Positions 1 through 7,660 of a stretch of DNA of 64,000 nucleotides are shown here, one piece after another (position 1 is the stretch's first letter; each line of letters begins with the position of its first letter). Below the pieces are notes generated by a model, which searched no databases, had not been told where the DNA came from, and saw only the letters and a list, made by a program, of their open reading frames with translations. Source of the DNA: an uncultured Lachnospiraceae bacterium. GTDB lineage: Bacteria; Bacillota; Clostridia; Lachnospirales; Lachnospiraceae. Both the position numbers and the translations under genes were made by a program. The DNA lies in NCBI GenBank assembly GCA_910586705.1, contig CAJUJK010000003.1, positions 1 through 64,000 of the forward strand, given 5' to 3'.

Positions 1-1
1 T

Positions 2-373
2 GCCAGACACACTTATAAATTTAGTTTCCGTATGCTCACGCTTGGATGGTCTGACGGAAGTACTTTCCTTCCGATTAACAGTGTGCTTCTTCCACCTGAA
101 AATAAGAAAAACTGGATCAATCAAGCAGAGCCTGTCGAAAAAAGAACCGTTGGTTATAAACGGCGTGCACTTTCTATGCAGAAAGGAACACATGCCATGC
201 TGGAACTCCTGTCATCTGCTAAAAAAGCAGCCATTCCTGCAAAATATGTCCTTTTTGACAGCTGGTTTTCCTCTCCAAGCGCCCTACATTCCGTTAAGGA
301 AACTGGGTATGATGTCATCGGAATGATAAAGAAAACCCCGAAAATGTTCTTCCGTTATAATGGGGAAGTCTAA
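2..373 (+). pseudogene. IS4-type transposase fragment, truncated at the 3' end
   Basis: The reading frame is open from the window edge; an internal ATG lies at 32. The protein carries a DDE-transposase segment typical of IS4-family enzymes of Lachnospiraceae, including the YVLFDSWF block (the second catalytic Asp lies in FDSWF) followed by ETGYDVIGMIKKTPKMFFRY. Intact relatives continue for about 200 more residues with the basic and catalytic-Glu region. Here a stop follows a few codons after FFRYNGE, and no transposase sequence resumes before the relaxase gene at 441. I infer a junction near 365 to 372, where the mobilizable element or a rearrangement cut the IS. The 5' part lies outside the window, so the total length is unknown. 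Confidence 0.75.
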
Positions 374-440
374 TGCTGGAACATAGACTGGATGTCCCTG
401 CTCACACTCTCTCCCACAAGCAGACCACCATCTGCCTATT

Positions 441-2129
441 CTACCTCGCCCCTTTGTCATTTTGCCTTGCCTGATGCACCCTGCCTGCTTCTCTTTCTTT
501 TATAGCCCTCTCTTTTTGCCTAAGCCTGTCTCTGACGCTCTTAGTATCCACCACTTTTTCTCCATAAGTTTTCTCGTACTCCGCACAAGCTGCTTCATAA
601 TTCTGATTCTCTCTTTTTGCCACATCAAGTTCCTTATAGAATGCCTGCATAGAATCAAAATGATGTTCTTTCACAATAGAAGAAAGCCTCTTTTTCATAT
701 TGAAAATCTGATTATCAAAGCTGTCGATCTCCTGCTGTAACTCCCTGCGCCTGCCGCCTTTGAAGATGCCCGTACATTCAGACAATTCTTTTTTCAGCAT
801 ATCCCTCTGTTTTTCACGCCCGAATATTGCCTTGTTCTGGTCTTTCAGCCTGCCCTCAATCTCTTTCAGCCGGGGATATTTACTTGCCAGTACGGACGGT
901 TTTGGCTGCGGCGGTCTTTCTGCTGGCTGCTCTTTTTCAACCAGAACAGGTTTTCGCTCCGCCTTTACCTGTTTAATAATGCTTTCTTTCTCTTTGGAAG
1001 CAGTCATTGAATATTCTGTATTCTTTTTCATATCGAGTTTTCGATGCGGATCTATGGGAAATGGTATCTCCTTTCTTTCCGGCTGAAATCCTGGATCATC
1101 TCCTGCATGGATACGGCTGTCCGTTTCTTTTGATGTTTCCTTTATGGCACTGACACCATTTCCGATCACTTTCTCCACTATATCAATCACCTTCTGCATG
1201 GCTTTCATAATCAGGAGTTCTAACAACAAAATCGCTGCCCTGACAATCTCCCCGAACAGCTCCGGCCTTTGTCCGTTCTGCTCCACGGATTCTTTTACTT
1301 TATCCGTTATCTCCGTCTTTTTAAGCTCCACAATCTCCGCTTCTGATACGCCGCTTACAATCGCACGGTCAACGGTTCTGTTCCACTCCATGCGTATTTC
1401 ATTGTCCGATTTGATTTCCTCCGCTTTCGGATTATTTTTGCCAACCTTCTTTGTCGCAAGGTACGGACCGTTTTTATCAAAAATACTTAACCTGTCCCTA
1501 TCATCAAGCACCATCTGGTTGATTAAATCCGTATAAAACACTTTTACCCCATCTAAAAAAGATTCTTGCTTAAAGCGTTCATCTTTGACAGTGAAAATTT
1601 TGCGTTCATACACCTCACCTTTTTTAATGATTTTACAGCCTTGACGGATATTCCCATCTCCGTCAAGAATCTCTTTCTTTGTCCTCACATGACGCCCCTG
1701 CTCATTGTAGAACATATTCCGAGTGGCAATTTTCTCTGTCGGCTGTTCCAGCCGCTTTCTCTCCGCAAATACCATATGGATATGCAGATTCGTTTTACGT
1801 TTATTGTGGTGGAGCGCAGCAAAGCACTCCACGCCGTACTTTTCCTTAAATTCGTCTGCCATCTTTTTCAAAAGATAGTCATGCTCATAGTTGATAAAAC
1901 TCTCCGGAAGTGCAATCATCAGCTCCCTTGCCTCAATGCACTTCCCATTCGTGCCGCTTTTTTCAAATTCCTCCTGATTACATTTGGCAAGCTCCCGCCA
2001 GAATGCCCTGTCCGGCTCCGTTGTATAGACTTCATAGAGATGCTCCTGCTTGGCGTGGCTTGAAATATAAGTGATGCGCCCTGATAAGTCATGCAGCTTT
2101 GCCATTTCTATAAATGAATTTCTTTTCAT
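441..2129 (-). CDS. MobA/MobL-family relaxase (mobilization protein)
   Basis: The 562-aa product is a conjugative relaxase of the MobA/MobL (MOBQ-like) type, which would nick the element at oriT and lead the strand into a recipient. The N-terminal 200 residues hold the family hallmarks: an ISSHAKQEHLY block, a conserved ALPESF segment, and the metal-binding HIH triad in the LHIHMVFAERK motif. The C-terminal half is charged, with two coiled-coil stretches, as is usual in these proteins. I chose the ATG at 2129 because AAAGGA lies upstream; an in-frame ATG at 2171 adds 14 residues without a better site. It is the last gene of the element on the left and is separated from parR by 750 bp of structured non-coding DNA. 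Transfer would need a helper conjugation machine, as none is visible. Confidence 0.88.
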   Translation of the reverse strand: MKRNSFIEMAKLHDLSGRITYISSHAKQEHLYEVYTTEPDRAFWRELAKCNQEEFEKSGTNGKCIEARELMIALPESFINYEHDYLLKKMADEFKEKYGVECFAALHHNKRKTNLHIHMVFAERKRLEQPTEKIATRNMFYNEQGRHVRTKKEILDGDGNIRQGCKIIKKGEVYERKIFTVKDERFKQESFLDGVKVFYTDLINQMVLDDRDRLSIFDKNGPYLATKKVGKNNPKAEEIKSDNEIRMEWNRTVDRAIVSGVSEAEIVELKKTEITDKVKESVEQNGQRPELFGEIVRAAILLLELLIMKAMQKVIDIVEKVIGNGVSAIKETSKETDSRIHAGDDPGFQPERKEIPFPIDPHRKLDMKKNTEYSMTASKEKESIIKQVKAERKPVLVEKEQPAERPPQPKPSVLASKYPRLKEIEGRLKDQNKAIFGREKQRDMLKKELSECTGIFKGGRRRELQQEIDSFDNQIFNMKKRLSSIVKEHHFDSMQAFYKELDVAKRENQNYEAACAEYEKTYGEKVVDTKSVRDRLRQKERAIKEREAGRVHQARQNDKGAR

Positions 2130-2368
2130 AAACGCTTTTCCTTTCTTTTGGCGGATAACCTGCCACCGCATTTTTTGTGAGCAGCCATTATAGGACGGCT
2201 GTCTGTGAACCGATGCCCGTATCCGGGCAGTCTACGGCTGTCGCTTTCTGACAGCCGCAGGGGGCTTTGTTTTGTGAAGTCCCCTCTGCAATGCTGCACA
2301 TCTGTCCTGAAATGTAGCCGTAAGCAGCAGCGCCATCTATGCGCCCGTCCTCTGGGCGGCATGGATAA

Positions 2369-2522
2369 ATACAGTCCGGTTTTTTCGGACTGTATAAATT
2401 CACACTTGCGTGAATTTGCCCCCGGCAGGGCGAAATCCCCGGAGCATAAACCGAAGGTTTGTGCGTAGGGTGTATTTCGCTCTCAAACGCCGAGGGCTTA
2501 GGGGAGAGCTTGCGCCCTCCCC
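2369..2522. other. cluster of inverted repeats upstream of the relaxase (candidate oriT)
   Basis: Four hairpins follow one another: a perfect 10-bp stem at 2369-2378/2386-2395, an 8-bp stem at 2396-2403/2410-2417 (AAATTCAC/GTGAATTT), a 9-bp stem with one wobble at 2444-2452/2456-2464, and a 6-bp stem at 2501-2506/2517-2522. They lie 240 to 390 bp upstream of the relaxase start. Origins of transfer of MobA/MobL elements are short intergenic inverted repeats near the mob gene, so this block is a candidate oriT. I recognise no nick-site consensus, and the frames crossing it look like shadows. It also has to hold the relaxase promoter. Confidence 0.35.
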
Positions 2523-2590
2523 GGAAATTAGTTGCTGACACTCTCTGAACCACTCCGAAGCAGTCCGTGGAACAGATTCTTTACAGGCAT

Positions 2591-2641
2591 AAAAAAGCCG
2601 CCTGCCTGAAAACTGGTATTCCAGTCTCAAAACAGACGGCT
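2591..2641 (-). terminator. Rho-independent terminator after the parM/parR transcript
   Basis: On the minus strand AGCCG pairs with CGGCT at the base, followed by CTG/CAG, TGA/TCA and ACTGG/CCAGT around an AATA loop, and then six T. This is a strong intrinsic terminator for transcription coming from the parM-parR side. The left base of the stem is itself a copy of the GTAGCC repeat found several more times upstream, so alternative pairing with those copies is possible. Confidence 0.7.
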
Positions 2642-2864
2642 ACATTTGCACCCTTATTTGCAGCCTTCCGGCTGCTTTCTGCCCTTATTTTGCGGGCTTG
2701 AATGCCCGCCCTTTATTATGCAGCCTTTAATGGCTGCCCCTTGTCCTTGTTTTGTAGCCTTTCGGCTACCTTTTGTTAGTCTTTTTTCAAAATACGGCTA
2801 CATTTATACTTTGATATAAAAAATCCGCAAAAATAAGGCTACAGTAAACCTAATTACCGTAGCC
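2638..2864. repeat. ladder of short GGCTAC / GGCTGC hairpins
   Basis: Directly downstream of parR lie five small stem-loops at 2660-2675 (GCAGCC/GGCTGC), 2692-2709 (GCGGGC/GCCCGC), 2720-2737 (GCAGCC/GGCTGC), 2754-2769 (GTAGCC/GGCTAC) and 2837-2864 (GGCTAC/GTAGCC). Single ACGGCTACATTT copies occur at 2636 and 2794. Spacing is roughly 22 to 42 bp. Several hairpins are followed by AATAAGGG-like A-rich linkers on the minus strand. No convincing gene is present from 2130 to 2880. The ladder could be the centromere bound by the ParR-like partner or an RNA leader; I cannot decide which. Confidence 0.6.
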
Positions 2865-2880
2865 CTGCCCTATAAATATA

Positions 2881-3402
2881 TTAAAATGCGTCAAAATCAA
2901 TCAAATCATTGTCCGGCGGCTCTGTGGCATTCTCTGATACAGCTTCTTCCTGCATATTCCCCGCATTCCGTATCGTTGCTTTCGTAGCAGCGGGAGAAAC
3001 TGTGCCGCCCGTCACATTTCCACTGTCTGCGCCGTTTAATGATTCCTGCCCGCACACCATGCCGCCCTGCGCCGCCTGATAAGCCCCCATAGGAACGGAT
3101 AAAGGAAAAAGCTGCATCTGTGCCATATACATACCAAAAAGCGCCGGGAGATTGGACATTACTTTCTTTTCAACCGCTTCCACGATACGCTCTGCAAAAG
3201 CATCCTCTTTCTCCCGTGTTTCCAGATAGGGATCATACTCTGCCGCCATGCGCCTGTTATAATAATCATTGACCGCCTCTATCACAAATTTATTCTGCGA
3301 CTTGAACATCTGCCGTATCTTTGGGGAGTGCAGAAGCTCCCACGCCCTGCATTCGTCCCCTTTTTCCATGTTAAAGCGGATATTATGGTTTTTGTTTTTC
3401 AT
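2881..3402 (-). CDS. ParR-like partner of the ParM ATPase (putative)
   Basis: This 173-aa protein starts 13 bp after the ParM-like gene and is probably translated from the same message. The first 60 residues (IRFNMEKGDECRAWELL, then a KFVIEAVNDYY helix) resemble the small DNA-binding adaptors encoded next to ParM/StbA-type actins. The C-terminal half is low in complexity and ends in DNDLIDFDAF, an acidic tail of the kind that could contact a filament. The assignment rests mainly on position and size. I infer that it binds a centromere-like site, for which the GGCTAC hairpin ladder just downstream is the only obvious repeat array nearby. Confidence 0.6.
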   Translation of the reverse strand: MKNKNHNIRFNMEKGDECRAWELLHSPKIRQMFKSQNKFVIEAVNDYYNRRMAAEYDPYLETREKEDAFAERIVEAVEKKVMSNLPALFGMYMAQMQLFPLSVPMGAYQAAQGGMVCGQESLNGADSGNVTGGTVSPAATKATIRNAGNMQEEAVSENATEPPDNDLIDFDAF

Positions 3403-3415
3403 TCAAATGCGCCCC

Positions 3416-4366
3416 TTATCCGGCTGATGCCATTGCTTTCTGCCTGCGGAGTTTCATATAACAGAAATATTCGTAGCCTTTGGCGTTTGCCCGTATATCA
3501 TGGTTAAAAGTAACATTATCGCTGTCATAACTGCCCACAAGCTCCACAACCTTCGCCCCACCGCCCATGACATACAGTTTCATAAGATTAGGATTGTAAC
3601 CATGCGCTTTCAGTTCTGCAAATATCTTATCCACATAGGATTTTGCCGCTTCCTCCATGAGCTGCTGGTATTCCCCGCCCACTTTTGTATCGCCGCAGCG
3701 CAGATAATTCTCAATAATTTCCATCGGAAGTTCCTCCGCTTTTCTGTCTAAGATGTGGTCACGGATCACCTTAAAACACTCGCCCACGCCAAGCCGCACT
3801 GTCCACGATTTGCTTTCGCTTGCCTTGCCATTATTGAGTATCATCACGTTCATCGTCCCATTCCCAATATCAGCTACCATGTGCATACCCTTAAAATCCG
3901 GCAGGCTCTCCGCTATCGCTGCATAGCACTGTGGCATGACCGTACAGTCCACAATGTCAATCAAATAACGCCTGCCCGCATACTTATAATCTACATGACG
4001 GTTCTGCATCATATACTCCCGGAACGAATCCCGCTGTGTCTGAACCCATTTTAACGGAAGTCCCACCGCAAGATGAATCTTTGCCGTTGACAGCCCTCTT
4101 GCGTTCAGTTCCTTTGCTATGGCGGCAAGGGTAATGATATAATTATCGTCATCCATGCTCTTTTCCGCCACAAAATCCTTATGCCCCTCGCCTATGGTGT
4201 AATAGCTGCCTTCATATTCCAAATAATTCCTTGTAAAAATAGGCGGCTGGTCGCTCCTGCTCACGGAAGTCGGGAAACAGCACCTTGCCGTCTTATAGTT
4301 CCCATAGCCTGCATCCACGCCTAAAATAATTGTCCCGTTCATGTTGTAATCCCTGATCTTTGTCAT
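3416..4366 (-). CDS. ParM/StbA-like actin-family ATPase
   Basis: The 316-aa protein belongs to the ParM/Alp group of plasmid-segregation actins. The phosphate-1 motif ILGVDAGYGNYKTA is near residues 13-26, phosphate-2 is VADIGNGTMNVMIL near 165-178, and the adenosine motif YVMGGGAKVV lies near 270. These are the ATP-binding signatures of actin-fold proteins. The start at 4366 has GAGAGGA five bases upstream. With the downstream adaptor it would form a partition module that pushes or stabilises an excised circular form of the element, which is plausible for a mobilizable transposon. The gap to the recombinase gene is only 38 bp, so any parC site must lie elsewhere. Confidence 0.85.
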   Translation of the reverse strand: MTKIRDYNMNGTIILGVDAGYGNYKTARCCFPTSVSRSDQPPIFTRNYLEYEGSYYTIGEGHKDFVAEKSMDDDNYIITLAAIAKELNARGLSTAKIHLAVGLPLKWVQTQRDSFREYMMQNRHVDYKYAGRRYLIDIVDCTVMPQCYAAIAESLPDFKGMHMVADIGNGTMNVMILNNGKASESKSWTVRLGVGECFKVIRDHILDRKAEELPMEIIENYLRCGDTKVGGEYQQLMEEAAKSYVDKIFAELKAHGYNPNLMKLYVMGGGAKVVELVGSYDSDNVTFNHDIRANAKGYEYFCYMKLRRQKAMASAG

Positions 4367-4404
4367 ATAAAAATCCTCTCTTTCATGGTTTGTTTTTAAT
4401 AAAA

Positions 4405-6378
4405 TTATCTGCCATACTTGCGTTTCACTTCTTCTTTCGTCGGAAGGCTGCCGTCTACGATAACTTTATTTTCCCCGGCTGTTATGGCTGCAACCTGCTC
4501 CGTGCTGTCTGTAAGCAGAAGTCCATCCGCTGACTGCCTCGCTTCCTCTATCTGTTTCTGCCTGTCTGCGGCATTTGCACCCTCAATCAGCTGCCGGATT
4601 TCCGGTCTGTGCTTCTTGCGGTATGCTTTTTGGTACTCCCTGCTGTACTGGCGGCGTTTCCGTTTCTTTTCTTCCTCTGCAATTTCTTCCTCCGAAAGTT
4701 CCTGCGCCGGAAGATCCACCTTCCCGATATAATTTAAGAAAATCTCAATCTCCTGCACACGGTCTCCATCCATTTTCTCTATTTTGTGTACCAGAACCTT
4801 GTCCACAAATTCATTGACGATGGCAGGCGTAAGTTCCTGAATGTCAGTGTATTTATGCACAAGCAACAAAAATTCTTCCGTCCTGTCCGTATCTTCTTCA
4901 AACTGCATGAGTTTTTCCTGAATTTCTCTCATGGAAATCTCAATCTCCTGCTGTTCCTTTTCATAATCGGAAGAAAGCATTTCGTATCGCCTGTCCGGCA
5001 GCTTTCCCATTGCGTTGTCCTCATACACCTTTTTAATCAGCAGGTCAAGGTCTGCAAAGCGTTTCTCTTTTTTCACAAGGTCTGATTTCAGCTTTTTTAC
5101 CTCGCCTTTGTCCCTGACCTGTGATGCGCTCCGCATACTTTTTATAAATGCCGCCTCGTCCATGCGGACGCTTTTTAAGGCATACTGTATTGTTTCAAGG
5201 ATAAGTTGCTTTACCGTGTCCTCTTTGATGGAGTGGGAACAGCACACCTTTCTGTTCTGCTTTCTGGCACTGTTATATGTCCCACAGTTAAAGCCTGCGG
5301 ATGTGTGTTGGACTTCCCCGTTCGGAATCCCACGCCAGTCCCTGCCTGCCCTCGTTGTTCCCCTGCGGTAGTGCATTTTTCCACCACAGTCTGCACAATA
5401 GAGCTTTCCGGTCAGCATACTCCCTTCCCCGCTGGTATCAAACCTTCGAACAGTTTTTCTTAATTCCTGCACCATATACCAAGTCCTGCGGTCTATAATC
5501 GGTTCATGGGTATCCTGAAAAACAAGAATCTCGTCACTGCTGTTTTTGACTGCTTTCTTGTCCTTATAGGATTCCTTGTGGCTGCGGAAATTTACGGTAT
5601 CTCCCATATATTCCGGTCTTTCCAGTATCCGTGCAACCGATCCGCCCGTCCAGTTATAAGGAGTTTCAAAATTACACATAGTTTTATAATTCCCCCTGTT
5701 TCTGGTCGCCTGATAATATGATGGTTTCTCAATCTTTTCTTCCGTAAGCTGCTTGGCAATCTGGAACGGTCCCATGCCATCCACTGTCAGCCTGAAAATC
5801 TTCCGCACAACCTCCGCAGCTTCATCATCGACAATCCAAAGATTTTTGTCATCAGGGCTTTTTACATAGCCATATGGCGGATTGCTCGTAATCGGTTTTC
5901 CCTCTTTCCCCTTTGCCCGCAAAACTGCGGTGATCTTCCTGCTGCAGTCACGAAGATACCATTCGTTCATGATATTCAAAAAAGGGGCGAATTCACTGCT
6001 GGTGTTGTTGGTACTGTCAACACCGTTGGAAACAGCAATAAAACGGACACCCTTCTCCCGGAAGAATACCTCGGTGTAGAATCCCACCTGAAGGTAATCC
6101 CTCCCCACACGGCTCATATCTTTTACTATGACTGTGCTGACGTCGCCGTTTTCAATCCGGCTTAACATCTGCTTCCATCCCGGTCTTTCAAAACTGCCGC
6201 CGGAAAATCCGTCATCCGTAAAATGCACCGTGTTCGTGTACCCGTTATTTTTTGCGTAGTCTTCCAGCATTTTCTTCTGGTTGACTATGCTGTTGCTGTC
6301 CCCCGCAAGATCATCGTCCCTTGAGAGCCGCTCATAAAGAGCTGTTATTCTGTTGTCACCAGCCGTCCTGTTGTTCAT
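4405..6378 (-). CDS. large serine recombinase (TnpX-like)
   Basis: The 657-aa product is a site-specific recombinase of the large-serine class that excises and integrates the element. The resolvase domain (about 10-160) has the nucleophile Ser19 in YERLSRDDD, then DGFSGGSFERPG and VKDMSRVGRDYLQVG. The recombinase domain (about 180-290) contains NPPYGYVK. A zinc ribbon (about 325-385) has CADCGGKMHYRRG and later paired Cys and CSH residues. A long coiled coil follows (about 405-490), and the tail is rich in Lys/Arg. Length and layout match TnpX of Tn4451-type elements, as does the overlapping upstream tnpW gene (ATGA overlap). Such enzymes usually act at GA dinucleotides; I could not fix the two end points. 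Confidence 0.92.
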   Translation of the reverse strand: MNNRTAGDNRITALYERLSRDDDLAGDSNSIVNQKKMLEDYAKNNGYTNTVHFTDDGFSGGSFERPGWKQMLSRIENGDVSTVIVKDMSRVGRDYLQVGFYTEVFFREKGVRFIAVSNGVDSTNNTSSEFAPFLNIMNEWYLRDCSRKITAVLRAKGKEGKPITSNPPYGYVKSPDDKNLWIVDDEAAEVVRKIFRLTVDGMGPFQIAKQLTEEKIEKPSYYQATRNRGNYKTMCNFETPYNWTGGSVARILERPEYMGDTVNFRSHKESYKDKKAVKNSSDEILVFQDTHEPIIDRRTWYMVQELRKTVRRFDTSGEGSMLTGKLYCADCGGKMHYRRGTTRAGRDWRGIPNGEVQHTSAGFNCGTYNSARKQNRKVCCSHSIKEDTVKQLILETIQYALKSVRMDEAAFIKSMRSASQVRDKGEVKKLKSDLVKKEKRFADLDLLIKKVYEDNAMGKLPDRRYEMLSSDYEKEQQEIEISMREIQEKLMQFEEDTDRTEEFLLLVHKYTDIQELTPAIVNEFVDKVLVHKIEKMDGDRVQEIEIFLNYIGKVDLPAQELSEEEIAEEEKKRKRRQYSREYQKAYRKKHRPEIRQLIEGANAADRQKQIEEARQSADGLLLTDSTEQVAAITAGENKVIVDGSLPTKEEVKRKYGR

Positions 6379-6620
6379 TCCGAACTCCTTTCCGGCGGCT
6401 GGCTCATCTGTGGTGAATCCATCTTAACATAACTTTCCGTGCCTGTCACCATTTCATTCAAAATTAAGCGGGGAATTTTTTCATCCAGCGTGTCTGCGTA
6501 TCCCGAACCCGTATATACCCTGACCTTGAAAAGCGTCCCTCCGATTCTTCTGTAAAAAAATCCAGCCTCATGCGGGCTGGTTTCCATCATCCTGTCATTA
6601 TCCGTTTTTACTGTTTCCAT
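6375..6620 (-). CDS. tnpW: transposon-encoded protein TnpW
   Basis: This 81-aa protein matches the TnpW family: FKVRVYTGSGYADTLDEKI, then RLILNEM, then PQMSQPPERSSE at the end. Its stop overlaps the recombinase start as ATGA, so the two are translationally coupled. I chose the ATG at 6620 because GGGAGG lies five bases upstream; the frame stays open to an ATG at 6689 with a weaker site. The function of TnpW is unknown; it travels with tnpX-type recombinase genes. The transcript probably starts in the divergent gap 6690-6857. Confidence 0.8.
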   Translation of the reverse strand: METVKTDNDRMMETSPHEAGFFYRRIGGTLFKVRVYTGSGYADTLDEKIPRLILNEMVTGTESYVKMDSPQMSQPPERSSE

Positions 6621-6689
6621 GCATCCTCCCTTGCGCATCCGGCTCACTGCCGTTATAATGTTTCTTATGCTTCCGTTATTTGTAACCAT

Positions 6690-6857
6690 ATTTTTGTGTT
6701 ATCCGTATCCCATATTCCCATTCTCCTTTCTTGTAACCAATTTTTAAATAAAAAGAATTACATCTTTCACTAATGGGAGAAAAACGGCTATAAAAACGGA
6801 AGTGTTTTTGAAAAAACTGCTACAAAATTTTATTTTTTTGCAAAGGACTGACTATAA
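6690..6857. promoter_or_regulatory. divergent promoter region between tnpW and the sigma-like gene
   Basis: This AT-rich 168-bp gap separates the two transcription units of the element. It holds two AAAACGG-type repeats near 6780-6803 (one reads AAACGGCTATAAAAACGG). On the plus strand a TTGAAA near 6808 could serve as a -35. On the minus strand AAAGGAG precedes a four-codon ATG reading frame ahead of tnpW. I see no clear consensus promoter, so the assignment is by position. Confidence 0.4.
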
Positions 6858-7505
6858 ATGCCGAAATACGCTGAGTTCCAGACATTCAGGGAACAAAACT
6901 TAATAACCGAAGCTGACGGGGATATGCTCCACCGTGAAGCCCGTGCGCTTGCCCTCCGGCGTATCGAGGAAAGCGCACGGACAGAGGAGGATTTCAGGGA
7001 AGTCATTAAATGGTGGGATAAACTGGATGCTAACAGGGAACGCAGGGAAAGGGATCATGAAAAAGGACGCTCCGTTGTCCCTCTGGAATGGGGCACAGAC
7101 GAACCATATCTTTCTGACAGGCCTTCCTATGACACGGTTTTAAGAAGGCTCATGCTTGCAGGCGATTTCATTGACCTCATATTTGACTGCCCGGAAACGC
7201 TACATGAACTTGTCACGGATGCGGATTTATCAAGAATATTAAAAGACCTGAAACCGCATCTCAAAAATATGCTCTATTATCTGTTCCTGCATGATTACTC
7301 TGCTGCGGAGTATGCGGAGAACATCGGACAGTCAGACCGGAATATCCGTGGCATTCGGGAGACTGCACTGAAAAAGATACGGAAACTTTATGGCGGCATA
7401 CTCGCATACAGACAAGAGAACAGCCTTCCGATGACGATTGATGAAAAATATTTCTTAAACAATGGCGTGCGGAAGAAAAAGGACAGCAGACAGCTTGACC
7501 GATAA
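6858..7505 (+). CDS. sigma-70-like / helix-turn-helix regulator of the element
   Basis: The 215-aa protein has a charged N-terminal half (HREARALALRRIEESARTE) and a C-terminal helix-turn-helix. The latter reads LHDYSAAEYAENIGQSDRNIRG followed by RETALKKIRKLYG near 150-185, resembling sigma region 4. Proteins like this are common as the first gene on the right arm of clostridial mobilizable elements and are often labelled sigma factor, but region 2 is not recognisable. I therefore call it a sigma-like regulator. The start is the ATG at 6858 with AAAGGA upstream. A strong promoter for the next genes overlaps its last codons. Confidence 0.6.
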   Translation: MPKYAEFQTFREQNLITEADGDMLHREARALALRRIEESARTEEDFREVIKWWDKLDANRERRERDHEKGRSVVPLEWGTDEPYLSDRPSYDTVLRRLMLAGDFIDLIFDCPETLHELVTDADLSRILKDLKPHLKNMLYYLFLHDYSAAEYAENIGQSDRNIRGIRETALKKIRKLYGGILAYRQENSLPMTIDEKYFLNNGVRKKKDSRQLDR

Positions 7506-7523
7506 CAGGTAACTGCTTATAAT
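7495..7523 (+). promoter_or_regulatory. sigma-A promoter TTGACC-N17-TATAAT
   Basis: The -35 TTGACC is at 7495-7500 and the -10 TATAAT at 7518-7523, with a 17-bp spacer. It matches 11 of 12 consensus bases and overlaps the end of the preceding gene. It would drive the next two genes through a leader of roughly 130 nt. Confidence 0.75.
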
Positions 7524-7569
7524 ATAGGAAGTATTACATCAGATGATGCAATGAGCGCAAGAGAGGAAA

Positions 7570-7628
7570 GAGGGAGCTTGCTCACTCTTGACGAACGGCG
7601 AATGCCGATCATGAACGAAGTTCATGAT
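7570..7628 (+). promoter_or_regulatory. structured 5' leader with consecutive hairpins
   Basis: Between the promoter and the next start codon the RNA can fold into three hairpins: a GGGAGC/GCTC-type stem at about 7571-7588, CGGC/GCCG at about 7596-7607, and a perfect 9-bp stem ATCATGAAC/GTTCATGAT at 7608-7616/7620-7628 closed by a GAA loop. No T-run follows, so the last one is not a simple terminator. A translational or processing role is possible. Confidence 0.45.
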
Positions 7629-7660
7629 ATGATAGATTGATGGATTGGAGCAGATTTTCT

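Noticed and set aside
2188..2630. Overlapping open frames of 76 to 121 codons on the minus strand upstream of the relaxase
   Set aside because: They have no ribosome sites, an unnatural Arg/Pro/Cys-rich composition, and cross several hairpins. The region is better explained as non-coding.
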